Origin: Telmatactis stephensoni
Taxonomy: Eukaryota; Cnidaria; Anthozoa; Actiniaria; Isophelliidae
DNA length: 64,000 nt
NCBI GenBank assembly: GCA_029948255.1
Contig: JALIZF010001334.1
Location: 62,001-126,000 of the forward strand
Direction of reading: 5' to 3'
Made by a program: the position numbers and the translations under genes. Below are positions 12,203-22,560 of this stretch, piece after piece. Position 1 is the stretch's first letter. Each line of letters starts with the position of its first letter. The notes under the pieces were generated by a model. It was not told the DNA's origin, made no database searches, and saw only the letters and a list, made by a program, of their open reading frames with translations.

Positions 12203-13024
12203 AGAATACCGATCAAACTAAAAGCTAAGCCCGACAAAAACATTTTTCGATAAGATTCTTTAGTAGAAAAATGCCGTTCAAGTTGGGATTTTTTATTATA
12301 AAATTTGTATGGAAAAACCATTTTGCAATATGTATAACTTCAACTGTGTGGAATCGCTTAGGTGGACAATAATTAATAAGTTGTTATTTAACTCTTATTT
12401 GGCAAAATACCATCGAATTTGCACATGAATTACTGGTATAAGAGTTCAATAGTTTGACGCCATCTCAGTTGCTTGAGTAAAATGTTGCCAAGAGAGCATA
12501 AATATTTATACCCTCTTGATGTTGTACAACAACCATCAACTTGCAGCAACCACCACAACAAGTAACAACAACAACAACAACAACAACAACAAAAACAACA
12601 AAAACAACATCAACAACGAGATAACCCAACATTAAAATAAGCTACAGATTTAAAACAAAAACCAGTGGGCTTTACATACCAGTGATGGTTTCAACTGTTG
12701 GAACCAAAATTTTTGTTTTCCAACTAAACTCTCGTTTGTCCAACATTTACTAAGTTGGCAAATGTGTCCTGACGAGTGATTGGGCTGATATTCGTAGTTA
12801 TACGAAGAACACTTGGCGTCGTTATAACATTCTAAAATACAACTTGCAAAGTCATTGGCAGTGAAGGTTCGATAAATGTGTTTGGTTGTAACGTGGTCTC
12901 TTATGCTACAAGTGGATGAACCAGAGCAGTCTGCTGAAACAACTGCAATGAAAGCTCCAAAGTAAAGAAAGAGACACAAAAAAGATCTACAAAATCCGAA
13001 ACAAAAAGTGAACACAATCATCAT
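7371..13024 (-). CDS. Secreted PAN/apple-TLDc protein, four exons
   Basis: Minus-strand gene with exons 13024-12680, 10415-10364, 9837-9622 and 7708-7371 (951 nt, 316 aa), introns GT-AG, phases 0, 1, 1 as in the gene at 1411-3672. The N-terminus is a strongly hydrophobic signal peptide ending near SADC. The PAN domain shows CILECYNDAKCSSYNYEY and HICQLSKC. Exon 2 starts NEDLC. The TLDc domain runs through WKRCYHS, CDSKGPTVTVV, YVFGGYMDKSW and, in exon 4, FLFFFND, KDKGPAFGAG and EIEIFYGTI. Splicing exon 2 to exon 3 recreates the SSVILQ motif across the junction, which supports the acceptor at 9838. The large first and third introns hold MITEs and microsatellites. The role is unknown; an extracellular matrix or recognition function is inferred from the signal peptide and PAN domain. 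Confidence 0.87.
8520..8623 (+). repeat. (GTTT)n microsatellite
   Basis: About 25 uninterrupted TTTG units, inside intron 3 of the PAN-TLDc gene at 7371-13024. A short (ATT)n run lies just upstream at about 8345-8372. The FVCL-type open frames here are artefacts. Confidence 0.98.
10130..10243. repeat. Foldback repeat
   Basis: The arm around TTACACACAAAGCATCCAAG to CAGGGTAC is mirrored by GTACCCTGGAGCCCCGCTTCG to TTTGTGTGTGACC, with a central AT-rich loop. It lies in intron 2 of the PAN-TLDc gene. Confidence 0.85.
10485..10726. mobile_element. Foldback MITE, PIF/Harbinger-like (TAA duplication)
   Basis: The element opens AGGCGCTGTTACA and closes TGTAACAGCGCCT, flanked by TAA on both sides (10482-10484 and 10727-10729). 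A 3-bp TWA target duplication is typical of PIF/Harbinger. Nearly the whole 242 bp folds on itself, and the GTGCAATTTTCCC block occurs four times. It sits in intron 1 of the PAN-TLDc gene. Confidence 0.85.
11035..11374. mobile_element. Palindromic MITE (TTTTTCCGTGCG family), copy A
   Basis: Arms start AACAAATAGATTCCATTTTT and continue through CTGTACTCTAAT and GACGTCAAAATGTGGTGAGA. They are mirrored after a loop of about 40 bp and followed by a tail with CCAATCAG and GAGCGCGCGT. Nearly identical copies lie at 50563-50894 and 56684-57015, and a partial one near 49975-50180. Confidence 0.9.
11950..12620. repeat. Three CAA/GTT microsatellites
   Basis: (GTT)n at about 11953-11996, (CAA)n at about 12148-12202, and an interrupted (CAA)n at about 12540-12620, all within intron 1 of the PAN-TLDc gene. 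The first two are opposite-strand versions of one triplet, so they could pair. Confidence 0.95.
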
Positions 13025-13039
13025 TTCCGTTTTTCTTCT

Positions 13040-16000
13040 TAGAATGCATGAGCGTTCACTGAAAGCACTAGCTCGCCAGACGAACTCTAAATGCAGAATG
13101 TTAAAATAATATACGTTCCAACAATGTCGTATAGAACGTCATTGGTACCTGCTGCAGCGAATTAATTGAACGGTTGAAATGTGATCCTGATGGAAAAAAA
13201 ATGGTCGAAATTGGAACATTTTTTCCCGAGTGGAAATTATTTAACTGAATGAATATCAAGGTGGACTACCTTCCCAAAATTCATTATTTTATATAAATTA
13301 TTACCAATTCAAGAATTTGGGTTTAAAAGTAAAAAAGTAGGGTTGACTGCATGAGTAGATGACAGCTGCTTACAATTTATATGCCAAAATATTTGACAAT
13401 TTTTACCCGTCTCTAGCCTTTTACATGAACAAAAAAAATCTTCAGAGTCTGAAGTATACACAAGTCGGCGGCATTTTATGTCCATTGCTCTTCATAATCC
13501 ACTGCCGTATGACGCAAAACATATAAGCTTTGGCTGCATAAAAACATTAAAAAACTGGTTTTAGCTTTTAATTTCTTCGCATTCAATTAAAAAATCCTTA
13601 AAAACAAGAAAGATTTTATATTCTTATTTTCTGTGGAAAACAATTTGGAGGATAACTTTGAAATCCTGCATGCATGTACAAGAAAAAAAGCGGAGTGAAA
13701 AAAAATCTGAAACTATCTTTACTGTTTTTTAGATGGACAAACTTAAAATGAGACCGAATGTCAAATTGTCAGTTTCTAATCAAAAAGAGCAGCTGGGGAT
13801 TTTGTGCGCATACGTTTTCATAACGAGATCAATTAATCGCGCGGACTTTTTGGGACATGCGAGAAATTTAAAAATGCAAACAGTAATGGCATCTGTTTTC
13901 GTGGGACAGTTTTTATTTTCGAAATTTTATGTTTGTGTATTTTGTACTCTTGACACCTTGCATTGTTATAGTTTGTGGTAAACAATGTACCAAAGATCGT
14001 GAATATTCCAGGAATATTTCGCTATACTTTAAAAGTCCGTTTCGCACGATGGAACATGAAATTCACGTTCGTGTCATCGCCCATTTTCGATAACTTGAAA
14101 TCACAGTTTAGGCAGTTTTTCTTTAAGGATTTTTTTTCTTGAGAGAACTTGCTAATTCGCTGCGTTATCAAAGACATTTTTAATATTTTAGTGGAAATGG
14201 CGCAGTTGATCAGTACAAACATATTTCAATCTCAAATTTTATAACATCTGATACTAATCTCGTGATCTGATTGGTTGATTAGAGTGTGTCAATAAGAGGA
14301 CAGACACAATGCTGGCGCGCGCGCTCGTTCTGTTGCCCCGTTTGAAAAGGATGCTGGGACTGTTTGTGTAATAGTTTGACATCTTAATGCTCGCTTAGTG
14401 TCAAGTAAGGCAAACACCCTGACGTTAATGAATAGGGAATTCCTCATCTCAGTTTACTTATCGGATATGCACACTATAGGTTATGGTAAAGAGTCAGAAT
14501 AGCCCACTTGCGATATATGGTTGAGTTATCACACACACAAAAATCAGTACGAGGCCCCTGGAAATAATGCTTAGTGGTGCGCGACTAAACAAAACATTTA
14601 ATTTTACCCGGAGCCTTGTACTGGTGTGACTACTAAACCATATATCTTCCAGTCAAATATCAATTATAAAAATTTCATCTTATTAACATTTTATAGTTAA
14701 AATCTAGCTACCAATTTTGTCGTTGGGATTGTGTCAATGGATTATATCCATAGTTTATCGCAAGCAGATGATATAGACCTATCATTTGTAATTCTTACAT
14801 CATGTGCTTGAAACCAGCTTGACGAGTTAGCAATGCCACCACTACGAAATGCTAATTAACTTAATTAGCTAGTATAAATATATCTACCTTGTAAAACACA
14901 CTCACCACAGATACACTTATGTACTTGGGACTACAGCAAACAATAATCTGGATTTAGTAAACCTCAGGCGCAGAAATCCAGGAAATCGGTCCAAGAAAGA
15001 AAAACCCTCTCTTACGCCACGCTGTCTTAGGGAAAACTAACTTCGGTTCAACTGCTTCTATAATCCCACAGTTATCAAGTGCTCTACCAAATAAACAGCA
15101 GAACAGAAAAACTGTGTCCTAGCTAGTTTCGCCAACCGAGTTGCGATTGATAGAGAGAGAGAACCTAATTTTCTCCGCGTAACTGAGATGAACAAAAACG
15201 AACAGTAAACAAACCTGTGTGATTTTGGTTTGGAACAAAAGCCAGAATTTGCATTTGATACAAATACTTTGCAATTTTGTACCCATCTTCTCCACGCGGA
15301 GTGCAGGTAAAAACAATAAGTTCAATAACAAAATCATTAAGAAAAACAACCATGATCACGAATTCATTATTCAACAAATATAGAATTTCGTTATAAATTA
15401 CTTGTCATGTTTACCTTGACTGAGCGTCATATACGCGCGTTATGTAATTTCGCAGTATTTTGACCATAATTTTTTTATACCACAATCAATCCGTTTTCCG
15501 CTCTCCGATTGGTCGAGAACTGTGGTAACTAAAGGTCTATACCAACGATTTGCGCATGCGTCATCGTTTTGATTTTCCACGCGTGCTCGTGCATGAAACT
15601 AGTCCGACGATAAATTACTTTTCCAGTTTGTGGTAAAATCAAATTCACACACCTCGTGGGTCCATAACATTTTGACCATGTGTGACGTAAAATGTTATTT
15701 TGTAAATAAGAGTCCATACTAGGGAAATCCATTATAAATTTGTTAATTCAACTAAAGTTGACTCACTCGTAAGCGACCACCCTTGGGATCAGGAGAAACT
15801 GATCGCTTATACGAGAGACGGTCGCTTACGAGAACCCAACACAGGAAGCCCAAACCATATATATTTTGTAACACATCCGGGTACATGCCCGGCCATGGAT
15901 AACGCGTTGTTTTATGGAGACAAGAAAACATCGATACCTTGGTCATGGCTTCAGAAACAATTAATAGAAATTGATTAACAGTTGTGTTTATTGTAAGGAT

Positions 16001-16860
16001 CTGTCATTATTTAATGGCTGCCTATTTGCATTGCGAAATTTTGAGTCAGAAATTGGCCACCAGAAGTGAATAGATGAGAAATATAAAATTAAAAATCGAG
16101 AAATAACAGTTCTACCATGCCTATAATATATCAGCTTATGGTATATTCTACTTAATGGTATCAACACTTTTGATATGATAACACTGATAAAAAATTTTTC
16201 ACATATTTTGTCGGCCAAGTCTTAACAAAATGTATTGTAAGTTCAAACAAAGTTTCCTACAAAAATCTATTTTTTCTTAGGCTAGATAAATGTCATTTTT
16301 TCAAAATTTGATTTTTACGAGTGTTTTCAATTAAGTGAATGAAAACTATATGGTCCCGTGCAAAATAAACACGTTTTATACCCTTGAAATTGCTAAAAAC
16401 GACAACCGCGCTTGAACTTACTTCTTTTTTTCCTTAACAGAAAATATTTTAATTTGCCTTTCTGTCTAATTACTCACTGAGAACCACTTTGGAACTAAAT
16501 TTTGGATCAAACAATTAAGTTTCCTGCGTTATTCGCTTTTTTTCTAAAATCCCTGCGCGCTATGACGTTAAAGAGTGCAACATAAATGGTACTAAAAGTA
16601 GTAGAGACCTTAAGATTGACGTTTATGGCAAACAGCAACCGCCAAACGATCCGACAAAACTTTAGCCGTCCATCCTCAGCTGTTTTTTCACTTAAGTGAA
16701 AATATTTATATTTTCTGTTGCTAAGAGATTTGCTCTTTATTTGCTTTTTGGATTGAATTAAGGATTAGAGTTAAATATAAAATCAAAACCAAGGTCAATT
16801 TTTGCCATTTGTCGTTAGCGGTTTGCAAAAAACGTCAATCTTAAGGTCTCTAATGCCATA
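13040..16860. other. No gene found; scattered repeats
   Basis: Between the start of the second PAN-TLDc gene and the orphan PAN exons. I searched the minus strand for TLDc exons (GPTFG, SKGPT or FGGY motifs) that could complete the orphan head and saw none. About 14236-14345 carries a repeat (TGATACTAATCTCGT then GATTAGAGTGTGTCAATAAG) that recurs at about 45966-46080. The rest is AT-rich and unremarkable. Confidence 0.55.
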
Positions 16861-16869
16861 CTTTATGCT

Positions 16870-16955
16870 CGTTCTAGTGTTTTCCATTGTTTATTTAGTG
16901 CGCATGCGTTTAGTACTATATATAGTGCAAAATATTGCACACTTTTAACAAACCG
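16870..16955. repeat. Fragment of the TTAGTACTAAATAG MITE family
   Basis: Contains TTTAGTACTATATATAGTGCAAAATATTGCACACTTTTAA in pieces. It matches the right half of the MITE at 26231-26376 and the remnants at the unit junctions of the 26-44 kb array. Confidence 0.55.
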
Positions 16956-16994
16956 ATGCATCAAGTTGATAAAAAAAATTAGAACTATACCTAC

Positions 16995-17449
16995 CATTCG
17001 ATTTTTCATGGTTCCGGCACAAATCTTCATTCTTCGAAGAAAAAAAGATATTTCAATCTTATAATCAATTCGATCTTCAAGCATTTTCAAACTTTAATTA
17101 CCTTGGATGGTTTTAACTGCTGGAATAAATATCTTCGCCTCACAATTAAACCCTTTTCCCTTTTCTCGTTCATGACACATTCACTGAGTTCACAAATGTG
17201 TTCTGACGAGGGATTGGCATCGTATTGGAAGTTATACGAAGAACACTTGCTATCACTGTTACACTCTAAAAGACAACACATCCAGTCCTTGACATTCAAG
17301 ACTCGATAAACTTGTTTGACCATAACTTTGTCCCTAACGGTGGTGGGATGAAAGTCTGCTAAAGAAACTGAAAGGACAACTCCAAAATAAGGAAGACATC
17401 GCCAGAAGCTCCCAGAAAAAGGGAACTTAGAAAGAATGAGCAAAATCAT
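16995..17449 (-). pseudogene. Orphan PAN head (signal peptide + PAN exon and linker exon)
   Basis: Two minus-strand exons, 17449-17102 (116 codons) and 17031-16995 (37 nt). Exon 1 encodes a signal peptide and a PAN domain (CLLECNSDSKCSSYNFQYD, HICELSEC) very close to that of the gene at 1411-3672, with donor AAG/GTAATT. Exon 2 begins NEDLC and ends at donor ATG/GTAGGT in phase 1, exactly as in the complete genes. No TLDc exons follow in the next 3.9 kb before the neighbouring gene starts. It is either a truncated duplicate or an alternative first-exon pair that splices over the neighbour's own head into its TLDc exons. Both exons are open and keep good splice sites, so it does not look badly decayed. 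Confidence 0.75.
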
Positions 17450-17674
17450 GCTCGTTAGTCGAGTAGACGACCAAAATGCGTTTGGAATTGGCCTCTAAAT
17501 ATGTCATTAAAGTGAGAGTAAAACGTTTTTACTTAACGCCAGTTAATATTTAAACTAAAAGCCGTTGTTAATTTGATTGATTTTATCGAGGACAGCTGTT
17601 GGTGAAATTAGCATTGAAAGAGATTTTCTAATAGTGTTCAAAAAAATACTTAACAAAAACTTAATTGAAAGTGT

Positions 17675-17749
17675 GAATAGTACTATATTCTAAGTACCTA
17701 CAATACACACGGATAACCAATGAGATATGGAATCGGGAAAAAAAGGTGT
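17675..17749 (-). repeat. Split direct repeat B2
   Basis: 75-bp repeat equal to 17967-18041. It includes TACACACGGATAACC, which is mirrored in the adjacent spacer as GTTATCCGTGTGTA (about 17782-17796), giving a potential hairpin near the element end. Confidence 0.9.
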
Positions 17750-17835
17750 GCGTCCACAGAGTGGACAGCGTGGGAGTAAAGAGTTATCCGTGTGTAGGGA
17801 TTCGCGACACGCCGTCGGGGGTGGGTGGGTGGGTC

Positions 17836-17972
17836 GTCGAGATGTTTGCTCCTCGGTTGTCAAGAGGAACTGTGACAAAAGCCCGAGGGCTGATTAATAT
17901 ATGCGTTGCAAAGCATTGTGGGATCTCATTGTTATGTTAATTATCCGTCTTTATTTCCGGTAATTAGAATAG
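17836..17972 (-). repeat. Split direct repeat A2
   Basis: 137-bp repeat equal to 20504-20640 (A1). On the plus strand it begins GTCGAGATGTTTGCTCC and ends TAATTAGAATAG, overlapping B1 by the six bases GAATAG. Confidence 0.92.
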
Positions 17973-18041
17973 TACTATATTCTAAGTACCTACAATACAC
18001 ACGGATAACCAATGAGATATGGAATCGGGAAAAAAAGGTGT
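17967..18041 (-). repeat. Split direct repeat B1
   Basis: 75-bp repeat equal to B2 at 17675-17749. It lies about 120 bp beyond the stop codon of the recombinase frame, the position expected in this class of element. Confidence 0.9.
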
Positions 18042-18160
18042 CACATCCTCTGACCGGATATGCGTAGGGTTGAATATGAAAAACTGCAAGAACACATGGT
18101 ATAATAGAACGAGAAATCTTATTAGCACGTTCCTCCCATTCTTCAAGTTAAAGGAGGACA

Positions 18161-18878
18161 TTAAGGGAAAGCTGGGCTAAAACCTCTTAACATATTTAAA
18201 TTGGCGTAAGCAGTTCCTACTTGGCCAATATTGGATGAGACTCCCGAGAGAAGAGAGGAGGGTGACGACGCCGACATTATTCTGGCTAGTTGGATATAGT
18301 ATGCAGCGGTACTTGAGCTGCGCCAACCAACGTGTGACATGATGTCTTGTAACTCACTTCCTGTGAGGGCAAGGGTGATAGCACAACCAGCCCGGAAACC
18401 ATGTAGGGCCGTCTCATTCCCCTTGTACAAACCAGATTCTTTGAGGTAAAAGTGAAGCCGGGATTCTGCCGCTGACGACGAGAGAGCTTTATTAGCGATT
18501 CCTCCTTGAGGTGTTGTTGGGAAGCCATCACTGAGGTTGATATTAATTCTTTTAGAAAAGTTATAGTAGTCGTCGATACCTTTTACTGGGCAGATATCTG
18601 GGTTAGGGTTTCGCCTTACACCAAAAAGGAAAAAGTAGATCCCTTAAATTTGGGGTCACAGAGCCCGTTGAGATATTAACAACCAAATCCAGGTCAAAAG
18701 GTCGGGCTGTCGTCCCTTCCGAGTTCTCCTGGGGGATGCCTTCAAAGTCCACCCATTGGACGCGAACGTTGTTACTAAGCTTGTCCAATTCAAAGAGATC
18801 TATATCATTTAACACGATGGCGGGACGGGGCTGAGAATAATAAATAGACAAACTAAATTTGAAAGCAAAAAACGGCAT
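18161..18878 (-). pseudogene. Tyrosine recombinase (frameshifted)
   Basis: The minus-strand frame closing at 18161 encodes the C-terminal half of a tyrosine recombinase. Seen are the PDICPVKGIDDYY segment, the H-x-x-R box in LHGFRAG, the HVGW box and AYYIQL with the likely nucleophilic Tyr. This frame is open only from about 18645. The preceding part of the protein lies in another frame (about 18603-18878, with RVQWVDFEG and NLRDLL), so one small indel near 18610-18620 breaks the gene. The first catalytic Arg was not located. The enzyme would have inserted the circular cDNA of the surrounding retroelement; this copy should be inactive. Confidence 0.8.
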
Positions 18879-19209
18879 GAGACATAGACCCCAGGAGAGG
18901 GAAGGGAGGACAGCCTGACCCAGATAAACTGGGGGGAGAATTTTACTCCTTTTTCAGGCTGACGTCTCCCCCCTCGGTAATGAGTTGTGAAAAGGAAAAC
19001 AAAAACAAAACCAAAAAGACTCAGTAAAAAAGGACGCTGAATGAATTTATTACAATTCAATAAAGGGTAAATTGGAAATTGAGTTGAATCTCATAAACGG
19101 GTTTGATCAGTAAGGGCAGAAATCGTGTTTTCAGCTTTAATTCTTTCTCTGTTATTCCTTATTTTTCAAATAGCAACGTGCAATTTTTGATGAAAATCGC
19201 GTTTTGTTC

Positions 19210-19400
19210 TTGAAAATAAGGTCAAAAATGCATGTACTTCCAAAAAATTCGACCTTGCTGCAGGGAAGGGATTTGCTGGGCTGGTTGTTGGGCTGGACCG
19301 TTTTGGGGAGGTAAGTGAGCCTGTTGATTATCTGGCTGTAACGCTGGAAGCTGAGGCGCTAATGGTTGGGCTGGATGCTGGCCTAAAGGCTAAAAGAGCG
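19210..19400 (-). other. Pro/Gln-rich coding-like stretch inside the retroelement
   Basis: One minus-strand frame reads as a Pro/Gln-rich peptide with repeated PAQ and QQ motifs (such as QHPAQPLAPQLPALQP). It may be left over from the first open frame (gag-like) of the element. There is no start codon and the frame closes at about 19210. Confidence 0.4.
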
Positions 19401-19845
19401 ACGAAACAAAAGGATTTGAGCAAAGCAAGTGGACAAAGGGGGAGGAATCTCCAAGGGAATACAAACTTAATTAAGTACAAAAGGATAATTTATGCGAAAA
19501 GAGACTAAAGGAAATTTTGACAAAAGAAGGGAATAATTAAAGTTATAGAACGATGTGAACTTTAAGAAAATAAAACCAAAGTTAAAGTATTTTTAGTGAA
19601 ACTCTCTTCTAGACCATTTAATAAAGGAAAAAACTTTAGGCACGGATACAGAACTTGGAAATTAAGTACATTTAAAAAAGAACTTGCGAATTCAGTTTGA
19701 CGAGTTTTGGGAAGCGAGGGAAGAACTTTTGGTATTGCAAAATGTTGTTTGACTCGATCCTGGATGGTAACTGAGGGAATTTAAGCACGACACACAGTGT
19801 GCAAATTAAACAAATGAGATTTTGGGGTTATTCTAACAGCGTTCT

Positions 19846-20270
19846 AGCTGATTCGATTTTGGGACAATACAATCAAGTGGACGTTATTTGGTGTGGTTCT
19901 CTTAGGGGCTTTCAGAAATATATCTCCTAGCACGAACACACAGCGTGCAACACTACATTTAAACCGGTAAAAGGGAATAGGCTTGTACGAACACACAGCG
20001 TACCGATTAAGCGTAGTCAGTTCAGTTTTTGACTTACAATGTTGTTTGACTCTTTGGGTGGTAACTGAAACAAATGAGCTTCTGGGCAATTCTAACAGCG
20101 TTCTAATCCTGGTACGATTTCGGGGCAATACAATCAACTGGACGTTATTTGGTGTGGTTCTCTTAGGGGCTTTCAGAAATATATCTCCTAGCACGAACAC
20201 ACAGCGTGCAACACTACATTTGTAAAAGAAAATGAGCTTGTACGAACACACAGCGTACCGATTAAGTGTA
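19846..20270. repeat. 261-bp internal tandem duplication in the retroelement
   Basis: Two similar blocks, offset by 261 bp, share GACGTTATTTGGTGTGGTTC through TATCTCCTAGCACG. Each ends with short palindrome-like motifs CACGAACACACAGCGTGC and TACGAACACACAGCGTA. A further related motif, ACGACACACAGTGTGC, lies at about 19787-19802. Confidence 0.8.
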
Positions 20271-20503
20271 AACCGTTAAAGACTTAAGAGGCTAGGAAGG
20301 AGTGGAGAAAAATACAAAACCTTTCAAACTTGAGCTAACCACGTACCCACACTGGTAACGAAGGTTGAATTTGAACCTACTTCAAGGTTTCCTTGTCGGG
20401 GGAGTTGACCTTGAGCAACGTCGGGTGCTTGATCGTTAACTCGAGGAAATTGAACATCCATAAGTGAGATGACGGCGTGTCGCGATCAGGAAAGATTCCA
20501 AAA

Positions 20504-20640
20504 GTCGAGATGTTTGCTCCTCGGTTGTCAAGAGGAACTGTGACAAAAGCCCGAGGGCTGATTAATATATGCGTTGCAAAGCATTGTGGGATCTCATTGT
20601 TATGTTAATTATCCGTCTTTATTTCCGGTAATTAGAATAG
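20504..20640 (-). repeat. Split direct repeat A1
   Basis: 137-bp repeat equal to A2 at 17836-17972. It forms the 5' end of the element in its own orientation and ends in GAATAG at the host junction. Confidence 0.92.
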
Positions 20641-21815
20641 GAAGGCTCAGTAACGAATAGATTAAGGACAATGGCTCACAATGAGCTTTTATCATCTAAT
20701 TCCAAAAGTCACAGCACAGAAATATAATTAGCATAGCTGAAAAGAGCACGTCAAAATTAGTAAAACTCTGAAGTTTGAATGAAGTAACTTTCAAACTCAT
20801 GAAGATATGAACTTTCCGCGAAATCGAAATTTTATATGAAAACATTCGCTGGTAGGCAAGAGATGCCTACCAGTAAAGGTTTTCTTACAAATTCACACTT
20901 TTCAAATATTCATATTCTCGTGAGTTTTGGATTTAATTACTTCAAACTTTTTTCGTTTTTTTCTTTTGCAAAAGTGTGTGTGGTTTTTATGCTCAATCTC
21001 CGAAAAAAATTGTTTGAAGTCGCGCGCGCGCTCGTTGAGTCAAATGCGCAGAACACAATGCGCGCTGCAATTATGGGCCAGATAATTTTCATGTTCATGT
21101 TGGGCAACAAAACTATTCAGCTGAAGAATAACTGTTGTACAAAGCTAAAGTTATTACCTTCTAAAAGTTTAGGTTATTTCTAAGAGTGGTTTTGATTAAT
21201 AAAAGAGGTGATTATCCAACTAGTGAAAATTTGAATTGAAAATGAGTTTTAGGCTTTTTTTTCGCTCCATTGCCATATAATTCTTTATATTCAGTTTGAA
21301 AGATGCTAAATTTGGGAAAAATACAACATAACAACTTCAGCGTACAATACAAAAGACTGTTTTAAACAGGCATTGTATATCTTAGTAGATCAATTCCTAA
21401 CTGATAAATGGAATATTTGCTCGCAAATAGGATTTTTATGTTTTCTCTTGGCTGTATTTATTTGAGCATTATCTAGAGGCATTATGCAATTGTGTAATCG
21501 TAGGTCTTCGTGTAGGAGCATTCATACATGTGAGGTCGGTATAGGGTACTGAAGTAGTGGCAATTTGAGTGACCCCCCACTGAGGACAGCACAACACGTG
21601 AGCTGTCAGGCGAAGTGATTCATTCTGGTCCTGACTTTACATAAGCTGGTAGCTTTAATTTTGCCCTCCTCCTCCCCATGCCTTCCTCGTCTTGTCTTGA
21701 TGTATCCAACATCGTTTATCGTTTTTGTGCCCTCACCTTTACTGGGGCAAGTCTAGATTTTGTACATCCGCATCATATCGTATTTTAACATGGTGTATTT
21801 TATGTTGGATGTTTT

Positions 21816-21849
21816 AATAAAGCGGCTGTGGGTCCCTTCGCCCACAGCC
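21816..21849 (+). other. AATAAA followed by a GC-rich hairpin
   Basis: AATAAA (21816-21821) is followed within two bases by a perfect 9-bp stem, GGCTGTGGG paired with CCCACAGCC, around an 8-base loop. The 350 bp before it is less AT-rich than the surroundings. It could be the 3' end of a transcript or of a transposon; no reading frame was recognised. Confidence 0.4.
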
Positions 21850-22393
21850 ATAACACTCCAAACTCAGGTGTGTTGAGTTATTGCCTTGCCCAGTAAACGA
21901 GCTTCAGGAAAAGCAGCAGCACATCATAATAGTTTTGTGTGGCGCAGACAGGGGAAAACATAAAAATAGTTAATCCAAGTGTTAATCCAAAACGAAAATT
22001 TGAATTAAAACCTGCACGAGGGGTTAGTTTTTGGCACTTTTAGCCATTATTACTCGATATTGAAAAAATCTACTCTTAATAGGAAGGACAATAAATAAGT
22101 TATTAATAGGAAGGATAATGAATATATTAAGAATGACTTGGCTTACTTCCTATACAGCGAAAATTGCTGCTTTGCAATCCATATAGGTGTTTCTTCATCT
22201 TCGATTAGATTTTTTTCTCTGATCGGATCTTACAATCAGTATATATATTTTTTCGGAGCGGGAGGCGAATTTGTGCAAAATAATCATTACTGATTCAGTT
22301 AGCACTGGTTTGAATAAACATGCCGGAGTGAAAGTTAATATAATCGAAGTTACGAAAAATATAGAATGTGATGTAGGCAACGATTTCAAACTT

Positions 22394-22560
22394 TATAAGC
22401 CAGTTCAGAGTTTAAGAATCGTTTCTAATGCGCATGAAATTTTATCCCGAATGTCTCACCTTCTTTTGTTGGATCAAAAGCAAAAGGTTTAAACAAAAGA
22501 AGGTGAGAAGTTCGGGATAAAATCGCTTAATGATTCTTAAACTCTGAACTGGCTTATAGA
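22394..22560. repeat. Foldback repeat
   Basis: The left arm TATAAGCCAGTTCAGAGTTT is mirrored at the right end (AAACTCTGAACTGGCTTATA). The pairing continues through CCCGAATGTCTCACCTTCTTTTG, leaving a small central loop. Confidence 0.9.

Larger units (their letters stand above)
17675..20640 (-). mobile_element. Tyrosine-recombinase retroelement relic with split direct repeats
   Basis: Read on the minus strand the order is A1 (20640-20504), internal region, B1 (18041-17967), A2 (17972-17836), an 86-bp spacer, B2 (17749-17675). A1 and A2 are 137 bp each and B1 and B2 are 75 bp each, and each pair is virtually identical. This A1...B1A2B2 plan is known from Ngaro/PAT-type DIRS-order elements, which integrate with a tyrosine recombinase and make no target duplication. 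GAATAG occurs at both outer borders (17675-17680 and 20635-20640) and at the B1/A2 overlap, as expected of a crossover core. Only about 2.5 kb lies inside, with a damaged recombinase and no recognisable reverse transcriptase, so it is a deleted, non-autonomous copy. Confidence 0.85.

Noticed and set aside
15529..15732. Frame with HTWSKCY as a TLDc exon for the orphan PAN head
   Set aside because: The short similarity is not followed by CDxKGPT or FGGY motifs and the splice sites do not fit.
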